Assembly: GCA_963820035.1 (NCBI GenBank)
Contig: CAWFYK010000009.1
Span: 372,001-436,000, forward strand
DNA: 64,000 bases
Direction: 5' to 3'
Origin: JAWWPG01 sp963820035
GTDB lineage: Bacteria; Actinomycetota; Actinomycetes; Propionibacteriales; Nocardioidaceae
This document shows positions 1 through 9,105 of the stretch, piece by piece. Under the pieces are notes generated by a model. The model ran no database searches. It saw only the letters and a list, made by a program, of their open reading frames with translations, and was not told the origin of the DNA. The position numbers were made by a program, and so were the translations under genes. The first letter of the stretch is position 1. The number at the start of each line of letters is the position of its first letter.

Positions 1-677
1 GATCTCGAGATCGTGCCACCAGGCCCCGTGGGAGTCACCAAGGCGAGCTCGATCCCAAGGTCCTTGGCGAGCTTGCGCACGGGCGGCTTGGCGAGCATCC
101 GGGCTCCGTTCGACGGAGCGGCGGGCGCCGTCGTGGCTGTCGGTGGCGGTGCGCTCGCAGGCGAGGGCGCAGACACAGCTGGCGCTCCGGACCCGGCTGC
201 CGGCGGTGCGCTGACGCTCCCGGTCGACTTGCGGGGCCGGCGGCGGGTCTCAACCGTGCGCGGCCCGTATCCGACCAGGGTCGGCGTGGCGCCATCGGCG
301 AGCGGCGCCGGGTTTCCGATCAGCCCCGGCTCGACCGCCTGGTCGGCGGCCGGCTTCTCGATCGCGGTCTCCTCCTCGACGGCGCGCTCGGCGGCCATGG
401 AGGCGGACGGCGCCGAGGCGGACGTCCCGGTCGACGCCCCGGACGACACCGAGATGATCGGGGTGCCGACCTCGACCGTCTGGCCAGCGGCCACCTTCAG
501 CTCGGCCACCGTGCCGGCGTACGGCGAGGGGAGCTCCACCAGCGACTTCGCGGTCTCGATCTCGCAGATGATGTCGTTGACCTTGATCGTGTCGCCGACC
601 TGGACCATCCAGGTGACGATCTCGGCCTCGGTGAGGCCCTCACCGACGTCGGGCAGCTTGAACTCGTTGACAGCCAT
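1..677 (-). CDS. bkdC: 2-oxoacid dehydrogenase E2 (dihydrolipoyl acyltransferase), N-terminal part
   Basis: E2 core of a 2-oxoacid dehydrogenase complex, carrying acyl groups on a lipoyl arm from E1 to CoA. It starts at an ATG at 677 and runs off the left edge, so only about 225 residues are visible. A lipoyl domain fills residues 3-78 with lipoyl-lysine K44 in IETAKS. An Ala/Pro/Ser-rich linker follows, then the start of the peripheral-subunit-binding domain (VRKLAKDLGIE). The acyltransferase domain is outside the window. It lies 18 bp after E1-beta, so the three genes form one operon. Branched-chain specificity is inferred from the separate E1-alpha and E1-beta layout; a pyruvate complex is possible. 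Confidence 0.88.
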   Translation of the reverse strand, partial: MAVNEFKLPDVGEGLTEAEIVTWMVQVGDTIKVNDIICEIETAKSLVELPSPYAGTVAELKVAAGQTVEVGTPIISVSSGASTGTSASAPSASMAAERAVEEETAIEKPAADQAVEPGLIGNPAPLADGATPTLVGYGPRTVETRRRPRKSTGSVSAPPAAGSGAPAVSAPSPASAPPPTATTAPAAPSNGARMLAKPPVRKLAKDLGIELALVTPTGPGGTISR

Positions 678-695
678 CGTGGATCAGTCTCCCGG

Positions 696-1673
696 TCAGA
701 AGCTCATCGTGCGGTCTACGGCGTCGAGCACCCGGTCGAGGTCGGGGAGGTACTGCTCCTCGATGCGAGCCGGCGGGTACGGCGTGTCGAACCCGCCGAC
801 ACGCAGCACCGGGGCCTCCAGGGAGTAGAAGCACTGCTCGGTGATGCGGGAAGCGATCTCGGCCCCCATCCCCAGGTTGACCGTGGCCTCGTGCACCACC
901 ACGGCGCGTCCGGTCTTGCGCACGGAGTCGTAGACCGGGCCCATGTCGAGGGGGGAGAGCGTGCGCAGGTCGATCACCTCGATCTGCTTGCCCTCCGCGG
1001 CCGCCGTCTCAGCACTCTGGAGGCAGACGCTCACCCGCGGTCCGTAGGTGATCAGCGTGAGGTCGCTGCCCTCCCGGACGACCCGCGAGCTGAACAGCGG
1101 GTCCGGTGTCGCGGTCTCGTCGAGCTCGGCCTTCGCACCGTGGTACTGCCGCTTCGGCTCCAGGAAGACGATCGGGTCGTCGCAGGCGATGGCCTGCTGG
1201 ATCATCCAGTAACCGTCGACCGGGTTGGAGCAGGCCACCACCTTCAGGCCCGCCGTGTGGGCGAACTGCGCCTCGGGGCTCTCGCTGTGGTGCTCGACCG
1301 CGCCGATGCCACCGCCGAACGGGATGCGGATCACGATCGGCATCGCAAGCTTGCCTTGGCTGCGGAAATGGATCTTGGCGACCTGGCTGACGATCTGGTC
1401 GTAGGCCGGGTAGACGAAGCCGTCGAACTGGATCTCGCACACCGGCCGGTAGCCGCGCATGGCAAGGCCCACCGCTGTGCCGAGGATGCCTGACTCCGCC
1501 AGCGGGGTGTCGATGACGCGGTCCTCGCCGAAGTCCTTCTGGAGGCCGTCGGTGATGCGGAAGACGCCACCGAGCTTGCCGACGTCCTCGCCCATGACGA
1601 GCACCTTGGGGTCGTTCTCCAGGGCAGCGCGAAGGCCGGCGTTGAGTCCCTTGGCGAGCGTGATCGTGGACAT
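696..1673 (-). CDS. bkdB: 2-oxoacid dehydrogenase E1 beta subunit
   Basis: Beta subunit (325 aa) of the thiamine-diphosphate-dependent E1 heterotetramer, which decarboxylates branched-chain 2-oxoacids or pyruvate and acylates E2. Typical family features are visible: LVMGEDVGKLGGVFRIT near the N terminus, PLAESGILGTAVGLAMRGYR, the EIQFDGFVYPAYDQIVSQ segment, and a transketolase C-terminal domain with DLRTLSPLD. Length matches the family. Its ATG at 1673 overlaps the E1-alpha stop by one base, so translation is probably coupled. The E2 gene follows 18 bp downstream. Substrate preference cannot be read directly. Confidence 0.93.
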   Translation of the reverse strand: MSTITLAKGLNAGLRAALENDPKVLVMGEDVGKLGGVFRITDGLQKDFGEDRVIDTPLAESGILGTAVGLAMRGYRPVCEIQFDGFVYPAYDQIVSQVAKIHFRSQGKLAMPIVIRIPFGGGIGAVEHHSESPEAQFAHTAGLKVVACSNPVDGYWMIQQAIACDDPIVFLEPKRQYHGAKAELDETATPDPLFSSRVVREGSDLTLITYGPRVSVCLQSAETAAAEGKQIEVIDLRTLSPLDMGPVYDSVRKTGRAVVVHEATVNLGMGAEIASRITEQCFYSLEAPVLRVGGFDTPYPPARIEEQYLPDLDRVLDAVDRTMSF

Positions 1674-2824
1674 CAGTGGGCTCCCTCGAACGACGAAAGG
1701 TAGGCGGCGTACTCGTCGCGCTGGGCAGCCAGCTCCGGCGTCTGGTCGACGTAGACCTGGTCGAAGATGTCGAGCACGTTGGGTTCGGGGAGGGCTCGGC
1801 AGCCCTCACGGAGGTGCTCACCGAGCGCCTCGGCCTCGGCTTCGACCTCATCGAAGTAGTTGGCGTCGACCATGACGCTCCGCGTGAGGTAGGCCTTCAC
1901 CCGGGCGATCGGGTCGCGCAGCTTCCAGCTCTCCAGGTCCTCCGAGAGCCGGTAGCGGGTCGGGTCGTCGGTGGTCGTGTGGGCGCCCATCCGGTAGGTG
2001 TAGGCCTCGACGAGCGTCGGGCCGCTTCCCTCCCGAGCCCGCTGGAGCGCGGCCTGCGTGACTGCGTGTACGGCGAGCACGTCGTTGCCGTCCACGCGGA
2101 GCCCCGGGAAGCCGAAGCCGAGGGATCGCTGGTAGAGCGGGATCCGGGTCTGCCGCTCGATCGGCTCGGAGATCGCCCACTGGTTGTTCTGACAGAAGAA
2201 CACGACGGGCGCGTTGTAGACCGACGCATAGACGAACGCCTCGTTGACGTCGCCTTGGCTGCTGGCGCCGTCGCCGAAGTAGGCGATCACGGCGGCGTCG
2301 CGCTCGGGGTCGCCGGTGCCGACGGCACCGTCGCGCTGGATGCCCATGGCGTAGCCGGTCGCGTGCAGGGTCTGGGCGCCGATGACGATCGTGTAGAGCC
2401 CGAAGTTGTTGTCGCGGGGGTCCCAGCCGCCCTGGTCGACGCCACGGAACAGCCCGAGCAGCCGGAGCGGGTCGAGGTCGCGGCACCAGGCGACGCCGTG
2501 CTCGCGGTAGGTGGGGAAGACGAAGTCCTGCTTGCGCAGCGCCCGGCCGGAGCCGATCTGGGCGGCCTCCTGGCCGAGCAGCTGCGCCCAGATGCCGAGC
2601 TCGCCGTGACGCTGGAGTGCCGTCGCCTCGACGTCGATGCGCCGAGCGAGCACCATGTCGCGGTAGAAGCCCTTGATCACCTCGTCGTCGAGGTCGAACG
2701 AGAAGTCCGGGTGCTCGACCCGCTCACCCTCCGGTGTCAGCAGCTGGATCAGGTTGGGCGGCCCCTCCATCGGAGTGGGTCCGAACACCTCACCGAGATC
2801 AGGGGCTGGGGCGGAACTGCTCAC
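1673..2824 (-). CDS. bkdA: 2-oxoacid dehydrogenase E1 alpha subunit
   Basis: Alpha subunit (383 aa) of E1. The thiamine-diphosphate motif GDGASSQGDVNEAF...NNQ is intact, as are the HGELGIWAQLLGQEA region and the YRMGAHTTTDDPTRYR loop, which resembles branched-chain E1-alpha more than pyruvate E1-alpha. Two GTG codons are possible. I choose 2824 because a GAGGAG ribosome-binding site lies 5 bp before it, whereas the GTG at 2830 overlaps that site. First gene of the E1a-E1b-E2 operon. The 294-bp region upstream is shared with the divergent helD gene. Confidence 0.92.
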   Translation of the reverse strand: MSSSAPAPDLGEVFGPTPMEGPPNLIQLLTPEGERVEHPDFSFDLDDEVIKGFYRDMVLARRIDVEATALQRHGELGIWAQLLGQEAAQIGSGRALRKQDFVFPTYREHGVAWCRDLDPLRLLGLFRGVDQGGWDPRDNNFGLYTIVIGAQTLHATGYAMGIQRDGAVGTGDPERDAAVIAYFGDGASSQGDVNEAFVYASVYNAPVVFFCQNNQWAISEPIERQTRIPLYQRSLGFGFPGLRVDGNDVLAVHAVTQAALQRAREGSGPTLVEAYTYRMGAHTTTDDPTRYRLSEDLESWKLRDPIARVKAYLTRSVMVDANYFDEVEAEAEALGEHLREGCRALPEPNVLDIFDQVYVDQTPELAAQRDEYAAYLSSFEGAH

Positions 2825-3118
2825 AAGCACTCCTCGTGTAGGCGATGCGCGGGATCACCGGCACCCATCTGCGGCGTGGTCACCGCGCGGAACGCACACG
2901 TGGCCGTGCCGACATCGACGGAGGGTCCCTCGCGTGACTGTGACTGCGACCACAACTGACCTCTTACGGTACCTATCTTCGCCCCCGGATACCGAATCGA
3001 CCCCCGCCGGAAACCCTTCCAGGCTCGGAACTTCCGGGTTGCTCCCGTGATGCGGCACAATAGTAAGTTCCCTATTTGCGCGGCAGCATCACTGCAGACG
3101 TCGGAGGAACCGGGTCAG
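2825..3118. promoter_or_regulatory. Divergent intergenic region between bkdA and helD
   Basis: About 290 bp with no gene. It must hold the promoters of both divergent transcripts. It contains a short inverted pair CCGGAA (3007-3012) / TTCCGG (3032-3037) and an AT-richer CACAATAGTAAG around 3056-3067 that could be a -10 region for helD. I see no clear rifamycin-associated element (RAE) of the kind found before some helR genes. Confidence 0.35.
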
Positions 3119-5272
3119 GTGTCAGAGACCACCCATCGTGACATCGGCGACCACAGCCTCGAGCAGGAGATCAAGCACGAGCAGACTGTCGTCGACCGGA
3201 TCTATGCACGCCTCGAGGCGGCCGCCGAGTCGGCGCGCCAGCTGGCCGCCGACGGCCATGCCCGGGCCAGGCTCGGCAACGAGGGCGGCCTCGTGGAACG
3301 TGACGCGATCGTGTTCCAGGCCGGCCGGAGACTCGCCACTCTCGATGCGGCCCACGACGGGCTGGTCTTCGGTCGTCTCGACATGCTCGACGGAGCGGCG
3401 CGATATATCGGGAGACTCGGCCTTCGCAACGCGGACCGCGACGTGATGCTGGTCGACTGGCGCGCCCCCGCCGCCTCCGTGTTCTACCAGGCCACGGCGA
3501 AGGAGCCGGCCGGAGTGATCCGCCGCCGCGTGCTGCAGTCCTTCACCGACCGGGTGATCGGCATCGAGGACGACCTGCTCGACGTCGACAACGCACCCGA
3601 CGAGATGGTCGTCATCGGAGAGGGGGCTCTGATGGCCTCCTTGACCCGCAGCCGGGACCGGTCGATGCACTCGGTCGTGTCGACGATCCAGAAGGAGCAG
3701 GACGATGCGATCCGGGCTCCGCAGCGTGGAGTCACGACGATCACCGGCGGTCCAGGCACCGGCAAGACGGTCGTGGCCCTGCACCGCGCCGCCTACCTGC
3801 TCTACACGGACCGCCGCCGCTACGAGGCCGGCGGTGTGCTCGTGGTCGGTCCGAGCCCGGTGTTCATCTCCTATATCGAGCGGGTGCTTCCGTCTCTGGG
3901 CGAGACCACCGTCTCGCTGCGAGCACTCGGCGAAGTCGTCGACGGGATCCGCGCCGTCCGGCACGACGACCCCCACGTGGCCGTCGTCAAGGGGTCGGCC
4001 CGGATGCGTCAGGTGCTCAGCCGGGTCGCCCGAAGCGAGGCGCCGGGGGCACCGACGTCGTTCCGCATCTTCTATCGCGACGACGTCCTCACGCTGGGCC
4101 CCAGCGACCTGGCCCGGGTACGCCGGAAGGTGCTGGCCGGCGGGCAGCGGCGCAACCGGGCAGCGGTGAAGGTGGCCGACGAGCTGATCGCCGAGCTGTG
4201 GGAGCAGGCGACCGGAGACCGGGCTCGCGACCAGGGTCGCGATGAGTTCGCCCACGCGATGAGCGGCGACCGCGACTTCTCGACCTTCGCAAGGGACTGG
4301 TGGCCGATCGTCGACGCGGTCGACGTGCTCGGGTGGTTGGCCGACAAAGCGCTGCTCCGCCGTACGTCTTCCGGGTTGCTCGACAAGGACGAGATCGACG
4401 ACCTCGCCGAGACGCTGGGTGGTGAGCCGAGCGTCGAGGACGTCCCGCTGATCGACGAGCTGCGCTACCTGCTCGGTGACCCGGTGGCGCTGCCCGAGGA
4501 CGAGGAGGAGGACCCGCTGTCCGACCTCGACGACGAGACCGTGCCGGAGCTCGCCACCAGCGCCGAACGACCAATCGGCGACGGGAAGTCGCAGTCGCGG
4601 CCTATCGGCTCCATCGAGGACGACAACTACGCCCATCTGCTCGTCGACGAGGCTCAGGACCTCTCTCCCATGCAGTGGCGGATGCTGGGCCGGCGCGGTC
4701 GCCATGCCAGCTGGACGATCGTCGGCGACGCCGCCCAGAGCTCCTGGCCACTGCCCACCGAAGCGGCGGGGGCGCGAGATGAGGCGCTGCGGGGCAAGAA
4801 CCGCAACGCGTTCCGGCTGTCGACCAACTACCGCAACTCCGCCGAGATCTTCGACGTGGCGGCGGCCTACGCCGAGGCCACGATCACCGGGGTCGACCGG
4901 CCGGTGGCGGTCCGCTCGACCGGGGTGGAACCGGTGCTCACCGAGGTGGGCGCCTCCGACCTCGCCGCCGCGGTCCGCGACGCGACCTGGCAGCTCACGG
5001 GGGAGCTCGACGGCACCGTCGCGGTCGTCGTACCGGCCGGGTGGGAGCCCGAGGTCACCGGCTGGCTGGGACCACGCGAGGAGGAGCGGGTGCCGGTGCT
5101 CGACGCCATCGCGACGAAGGGCCTGGAGTTCGACGGGCTGGTGCTCGTCGAGCCGGACCGGATCGTCGCCGAGTCAGCAGCGGGGAGTCGGACGCTCTAT
5201 GTCGTGCTCACCCGAGCGACCCAGCGACTCCATGTCGTCGCGACGAGCTCGCAGTGGACAGCGACTCCGTGA
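3119..5272 (+). CDS. helD: HelD-family RNA polymerase-recycling ATPase (UvrD-like superfamily 1)
   Basis: About 717 aa. The N-terminal coiled-coil arm (EQEIKHEQTVVDRIYARL) typical of HelD is present, followed by a split superfamily-1 motor: Walker A GGPGTGKT near residue 210, Walker B LLVDEAQDLSPMQWRML near 510, the NYRN motif, and the C-terminal VLTRATQRLHVV motif. HelD proteins bind stalled RNA polymerase, open its clamps and release nucleic acid; some actinobacterial members protect against rifamycins. An ATG at 3047 is in frame, but the GTG at 3119 after a GGAGG fits the family start better. Its stop overlaps the next gene by 4 bp (GTGA). Confidence 0.9.
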   Translation: MSETTHRDIGDHSLEQEIKHEQTVVDRIYARLEAAAESARQLAADGHARARLGNEGGLVERDAIVFQAGRRLATLDAAHDGLVFGRLDMLDGAARYIGRLGLRNADRDVMLVDWRAPAASVFYQATAKEPAGVIRRRVLQSFTDRVIGIEDDLLDVDNAPDEMVVIGEGALMASLTRSRDRSMHSVVSTIQKEQDDAIRAPQRGVTTITGGPGTGKTVVALHRAAYLLYTDRRRYEAGGVLVVGPSPVFISYIERVLPSLGETTVSLRALGEVVDGIRAVRHDDPHVAVVKGSARMRQVLSRVARSEAPGAPTSFRIFYRDDVLTLGPSDLARVRRKVLAGGQRRNRAAVKVADELIAELWEQATGDRARDQGRDEFAHAMSGDRDFSTFARDWWPIVDAVDVLGWLADKALLRRTSSGLLDKDEIDDLAETLGGEPSVEDVPLIDELRYLLGDPVALPEDEEEDPLSDLDDETVPELATSAERPIGDGKSQSRPIGSIEDDNYAHLLVDEAQDLSPMQWRMLGRRGRHASWTIVGDAAQSSWPLPTEAAGARDEALRGKNRNAFRLSTNYRNSAEIFDVAAAYAEATITGVDRPVAVRSTGVEPVLTEVGASDLAAAVRDATWQLTGELDGTVAVVVPAGWEPEVTGWLGPREEERVPVLDAIATKGLEFDGLVLVEPDRIVAESAAGSRTLYVVLTRATQRLHVVATSSQWTATP

Positions 5273-7194
5273 CGTCGGAGCGGTCAACGCCCCCCGCGTC
5301 AGGGCCGGGACCTCTTGCGGCCATGCTGGCCCGTCCCGCGTGGGCACTCGTGCGTCTGCAGGGCGCGGACGACGTGCTGCTGCTGGGCGGCGTTCGCACC
5401 GACCATGCCACGCTCCGCGACGTGCCGCTCGAGGCCGGCCCGGTCGTCGCGGAGACGCCCTACGACCGGCTGGTCTGCGTGCCCTTCGCGCAGATCAGGG
5501 AACGTGGCTTCGAGGCTCATGACGACGGCACGCCCCTGTCGAGCATCGCCATCGACGTGCAGTCGAGGGTGCCGGTGGGGGACCTGCTGCGGATGACCCG
5601 TCGGGCACCGATCCGCACCGCAGGCCCTGGCGGTTTCGGCATCAGTGACGACGACTACGCGGCGTTGGTCGAGACCGTGATCAGGGACGAGATCGGCAAC
5701 GGCGAAGGTGCCAACCTGGTCATCGCGCGCGACTATGTCGCCACGCTGGAGGACTGGGACGTCTCGGCGGCGCTCGGCGTCTTCGCCCGGCTGCTGGAGC
5801 AGGAGCGCGGCGCCTACTGGACGTTCCTGGTGTTCACCGGCGACCGCTACCTGATCGGTGCGAGCCCGGAGCGACACGTCACTGTGGGGGGAGGCGAGGT
5901 CTCCATGAACCCGATCAGCGGCACGTTCCGGCTGGCCGGGGTGATCGAGCCGGATCATCTCCGTCAGGACCTGCACGGCTTCCTGACCGACTCCAAGGAG
6001 ATCTACGAGCTCTTCATGGTCGTCGACGAGGAGCTCAAGATGATGTGCTCCATGTGCTCGGAGGGCGGCTCGATCCTGGGACCGTTCCTGAAACCGATGA
6101 GCCACCTCATCCACACCGAGTACTTGCTCGCCGGACGCACCACCCTTGACGTTCGCGACGTGCTGCGCGACTCGATGTTCGCCGCCACCGTCACGGGCAG
6201 CCCGGTGGAGAACGCGTGCCGGCTGATCAAGACCTACGAACCCGACGGCCGCGGCTACTACGGCTCGGTGCTGGCGCTGCTCGGTCGCGATGAGCAGGGC
6301 GCACCGACCGTCGATGCCCCCATCGTGCTGCGTACGGCGGACGTCAGCCTCGACGGTCGGCTCCGGGTCACGGCGGGCGCCACGTTGGTGCGTGACTCCA
6401 ACCCGCGCTCCGAGGTGGCGGAGACGCACGCCAAGGCCGCCGGCATCCTCTCCGCGTTCGACCTGGTGCCGCGCGCAGAGACCCCCGCCGCCGACGTCGC
6501 CTCGATCGTCGAGGACACGACCGTTCAGGCTGTCCTCGCCCTCCGCAACGACCGCCTGAGCCGCTTCTGGCTGGCAGACCAGTCCGGCGCCGCACCGACC
6601 GGGCCGCTGGTCGGGCGCAGCGTGGTGGTGCTCGACGGTGAGGACGACTTCGTCTCGATGCTGCGGCACATGTTCGGAGTGCTCGGGATGAAGAGCGCGA
6701 CGGTCAACCACCGCGACTACCGCTCCGGCGACTTCGACGGTGCCGATCTGGTCGTCGTTGGCCCCGGACCGGGCGACCCGCGTGATCTCGAGGACCGCAA
6801 GATCGCCACCGTGCGTGGCGCCGTCGACGAGCTGCTCCAGGCACGAAGACCCTTCCTGGCCGTGTGCCTGGGCCATCAGGTCCTGTGCGGTGCGTTGGGA
6901 CTCGACCTCGGTTACAAGGACATCGTCTTCCAGGGCACCCAGACCGCGGTGGACATCTTGGGACGACGCGAGAATGTCGGCTTCTACAACACGTTCGTCG
7001 CCCGCGTCGCAGACACGTCCCGGCTGCCGGAGGGTGTCACCGCCGACGTCGACCCGGCCACCGGCGACGTACACCTGGTGCGTGGACCGCACTATGCCGG
7101 CATTCAGTTCCACGCGGAGTCGATCCTGACCGAGCACGGCTTCGAGCTCGTCGAGGAACTCGTCACCAGCCTTCTTGCGCCAACGGCTAGATGA
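5269..7194 (+). CDS. PhzE-like chorismate aminating enzyme (ADIC/anthranilate synthase fusion)
   Basis: 641-aa fusion of a chorismate-binding synthase domain (about residues 100-420) and a class I glutamine amidotransferase domain (about 445-640). The synthase has MNPISGTFR, DSKEIYELFMVVDEELKMM and the TVTGSPVENACR segment, which resemble PhzE (2-amino-2-deoxyisochorismate synthase) more than TrpE. The amidotransferase nucleophile is C533 in AVCLGHQ, with the His-Glu pair near 614-616 (FHAES). Length matches PhzE. The GTG at 5269 overlaps the helD stop (GTGA), implying coupled translation; ATG 5323 is an alternative. No other phenazine or trp genes are nearby, so the product's fate is unknown. 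Confidence 0.85.
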   Translation: MTSERSTPPASGPGPLAAMLARPAWALVRLQGADDVLLLGGVRTDHATLRDVPLEAGPVVAETPYDRLVCVPFAQIRERGFEAHDDGTPLSSIAIDVQSRVPVGDLLRMTRRAPIRTAGPGGFGISDDDYAALVETVIRDEIGNGEGANLVIARDYVATLEDWDVSAALGVFARLLEQERGAYWTFLVFTGDRYLIGASPERHVTVGGGEVSMNPISGTFRLAGVIEPDHLRQDLHGFLTDSKEIYELFMVVDEELKMMCSMCSEGGSILGPFLKPMSHLIHTEYLLAGRTTLDVRDVLRDSMFAATVTGSPVENACRLIKTYEPDGRGYYGSVLALLGRDEQGAPTVDAPIVLRTADVSLDGRLRVTAGATLVRDSNPRSEVAETHAKAAGILSAFDLVPRAETPAADVASIVEDTTVQAVLALRNDRLSRFWLADQSGAAPTGPLVGRSVVVLDGEDDFVSMLRHMFGVLGMKSATVNHRDYRSGDFDGADLVVVGPGPGDPRDLEDRKIATVRGAVDELLQARRPFLAVCLGHQVLCGALGLDLGYKDIVFQGTQTAVDILGRRENVGFYNTFVARVADTSRLPEGVTADVDPATGDVHLVRGPHYAGIQFHAESILTEHGFELVEELVTSLLAPTAR

Positions 7195-7591
7195 TCCAGA
7201 GGAAGCCGAAGGTCACCAGCCCCCAGAAGAGGTAGGCGACGAGCGAAAAACATCCGAGGATGAGGCCGGTGATCGCTCGTCCCCGGCCGGTGCCGCCTAA
7301 CCGCCCCGCTCTGCCGATCCCGATCGACCCGAAGACGATGGCGAGAATCCCTGCAGTGAGGGTGAGGATGCCTCCCCACTCGATCACCGCGCCGAGGATG
7401 CCGAGCACCAAGCCCGCAGTGGCCATGCCATTGGTCTCGGGAGACTGGATGGCCGGTCCATAGGCCAGCTGTCCGGCGCCCGGCGGCGTACCCACTGCGG
7501 GCAGTGTCGAGTGCTCCGTCCAGCGCTCGCCGTCCCAGTAGCGAAGCGTCTGCGTGCGGTCGGGGTTTGGATACCAGCCCGGCGCTGCCAC
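7187..7591 (-). CDS. DUF2510/DUF4190-type small membrane protein
   Basis: 134-aa protein with an N-terminal DUF2510 motif (APGWYPNPDR...RYWDGERWTEH, residues 3-28), a Gly/Pro linker, and two hydrophobic segments in the C-terminal half (ATAGLVLGILGAVIEWGG... and ITGLILGCFSLVAYLFWGL), the arrangement of DUF4190 proteins. Function of these families is not established. I choose GTG 7591 because GAGGAG lies about 6 bp before it and the DUF2510 motif begins immediately after; the open frame extends upstream to 7750 without a family match. The 3' end overlaps the convergent PhzE-like gene by 8 bp. Confidence 0.75.
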   Translation of the reverse strand: MAAPGWYPNPDRTQTLRYWDGERWTEHSTLPAVGTPPGAGQLAYGPAIQSPETNGMATAGLVLGILGAVIEWGGILTLTAGILAIVFGSIGIGRAGRLGGTGRGRAITGLILGCFSLVAYLFWGLVTFGFLWII

Positions 7592-7787
7592 GTTCACCTC
7601 CTCGCCCAGCAAGCCGACGACCTCGGACCCGGAGGGCTGGGCCGGTGGCCAGCCGAACGGCGCTCGCCGGAATCTCATGTCGACCCCGTTGGCCGCGATC
7701 CTAGGTGACCCCTGAGGCGCAGTCGGGGTGAATCGAAACAAACCCGGCACTGGGCGCCCGCGACCGGTGCATCGGCATTCCTGCCCA

Positions 7788-7838
7788 GCGAAAAGAAAAC
7801 GCCCCAGCAGCCGGGGACGGGTGAGCTGCTGGGGCGTG
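7788..7838 (-). terminator. Rho-independent terminator of the mprAB-htrA transcript
   Basis: Perfect 11-bp stem CGCCCCAGCAG/CTGCTGGGGCG (7800-7810 and 7826-7836). On the minus strand it is followed by TTTTCTTTTC. It lies 16 bp beyond the htrA stop. This is the clearest classical terminator in the window. Confidence 0.88.
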
Positions 7839-7853
7839 TCTGGGGGCGTCGAG

Positions 7854-9041
7854 TCAGTCGGATCCCAACGTGACGTCGACGGTGTGGGTGGCGCCGGACT
7901 TGGGCTTGACCGTCAGCGTCACCTGCTGACCGGGCCGGTAGGAACGAACGTCGGCGACCAGCGAGTCCGAGTCGGCGACGGGCGTGTCGTTGAGCTTGGT
8001 GATCACATCACCGGGCTGCAGGCCCGCCTTCGCCGCTGCAGTGTTGGGCGACACAGTCGCGACAAGGGCTCCGTCCGGCAGGCCGAACGAGTCGGTGGCG
8101 TCCTTGACCGTGACGCCGATCCGGGCATGGGTCGGTGTCTGGTGGCTGCGGAGCTGCTGGACGATCGGGAGTGCCTCGTCGATCGGGATGGCGAAGCCGA
8201 GCCCGATCGACCCGGCCTGGCCTCCCGACTGGTCGGACGTCGCGGTGCGGATCGCGGAGTTGATGCCGACGACCTCCCCCGAGGCGTTGACGAGTGGGCC
8301 GCCGGAGTTGCCCGGGTTGATCGCTGCATCGGTCTGAATGGCGGGAAAGACCGTCGAGGGGTCGTTCGCAAGCTCGCCCTGGGTCGTGACCGGCCGGTTG
8401 AGCGCACTCACGATGCCGGACGTGACGGTGCTCTCGAGTCCGAAGGGTGCCCCCACGGCGACGACGGGCTGCCCGACCCGAAGGTCGCCCGACCGTCCGA
8501 GCAGGGCGGGCTTGGCGTCGCTGACGCCCTTCGCCTGGATGACCGCGAGATCGGTCAGCGGGTCACGGCCCACGATGGTGGCCGAGGTGGTGGTGCCGTC
8601 GTTGAAGCTGACCGCGAGCCTGCCACCTTGGGCCACGAGCTCGACGACGTGGTTGTTGGTGAGGATCTCGCCGCCAGGCGTCAAGATGATGCCGGAGCCG
8701 GAGCCACTCGCGGTCGAGGACGTGGCATAGATCTTGACGACGGATGGCAGCACATTGGCGGCCGCGGTCTCGGCGCTCGCGTCCGAGGCGTTAGCTGAGC
8801 TGTTCCCCGTGTCGGGGGCGAGGCTCAGGCCGGACGTCTCGGCCCGACTCAGCGAAGCGGCATTGTTCGACGTGGTTTCGCCCAACAACGCCGCTCCGCC
8901 GAGACCGGCGGCTCCGCCGGCCAGGGCACCGACGAGGAGCGCCGCTACGACAACACGACCACCGCGCTTTGACTGCACTGGTGGAGGACTCAGCATGTAC
9001 CCGGGTGGGTACGGCGGTGGAGTCGCATCGCCGTTGTTCAC
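7854..9041 (-). CDS. htrA: HtrA/PepD-type membrane-anchored serine protease with PDZ domain
   Basis: 395-aa envelope quality-control protease. After a Pro-rich cytoplasmic N terminus comes one membrane segment (about residues 29-53), a linker, a trypsin-like domain and a C-terminal PDZ domain (about 300-392). The catalytic triad is H131 (TNNHVV), D164 (DPLTDLAVI) and S246 (NPGNSGGPL). The gene starts at GTG 9041, downstream of a histidine kinase and a response regulator, the order mprA-mprB-pepD of mycobacteria, where the protease takes part in the cell-envelope stress response. A direct-repeat box resembling an MprA site lies 24 bp before the start. Confidence 0.92.
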   Translation of the reverse strand: MNNGDATPPPYPPGYMLSPPPVQSKRGGRVVVAALLVGALAGGAAGLGGAALLGETTSNNAASLSRAETSGLSLAPDTGNSSANASDASAETAAANVLPSVVKIYATSSTASGSGSGIILTPGGEILTNNHVVELVAQGGRLAVSFNDGTTTSATIVGRDPLTDLAVIQAKGVSDAKPALLGRSGDLRVGQPVVAVGAPFGLESTVTSGIVSALNRPVTTQGELANDPSTVFPAIQTDAAINPGNSGGPLVNASGEVVGINSAIRTATSDQSGGQAGSIGLGFAIPIDEALPIVQQLRSHQTPTHARIGVTVKDATDSFGLPDGALVATVSPNTAAAKAGLQPGDVITKLNDTPVADSDSLVADVRSYRPGQQVTLTVKPKSGATHTVDVTLGSD

Positions 9042-9064
9042 GCGACCTATCGTCTCGGCGTTGG

Positions 9065-9081
9065 CTGAAGACTGGCTGAGA
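9065..9081 (-). promoter_or_regulatory. Putative MprA box upstream of htrA
   Basis: Read on the minus strand, TCTCAG-N5-CTTCAG, two half-sites 11 bp apart. A matching TCTCAG-N5-TCTCAG lies before mprA at 11288-11304. Spacing and sequence suit an OmpR-family dimer of the linked response regulator. Function is inferred. Confidence 0.6.
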
Positions 9082-9105
9082 CGAGGCCCAGACTTTTCTA
9101 TGAAA

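Noticed and set aside
2940..3118. Rifamycin-associated element before helD
   Set aside because: I looked for the long inverted repeat typical of such elements and found only a 6-bp inverted pair.
7187..7750. Extended DUF2510 protein starting at 7750
   Set aside because: The extra 53 residues do not resemble the family, while GAGGAG sits directly before GTG 7591.
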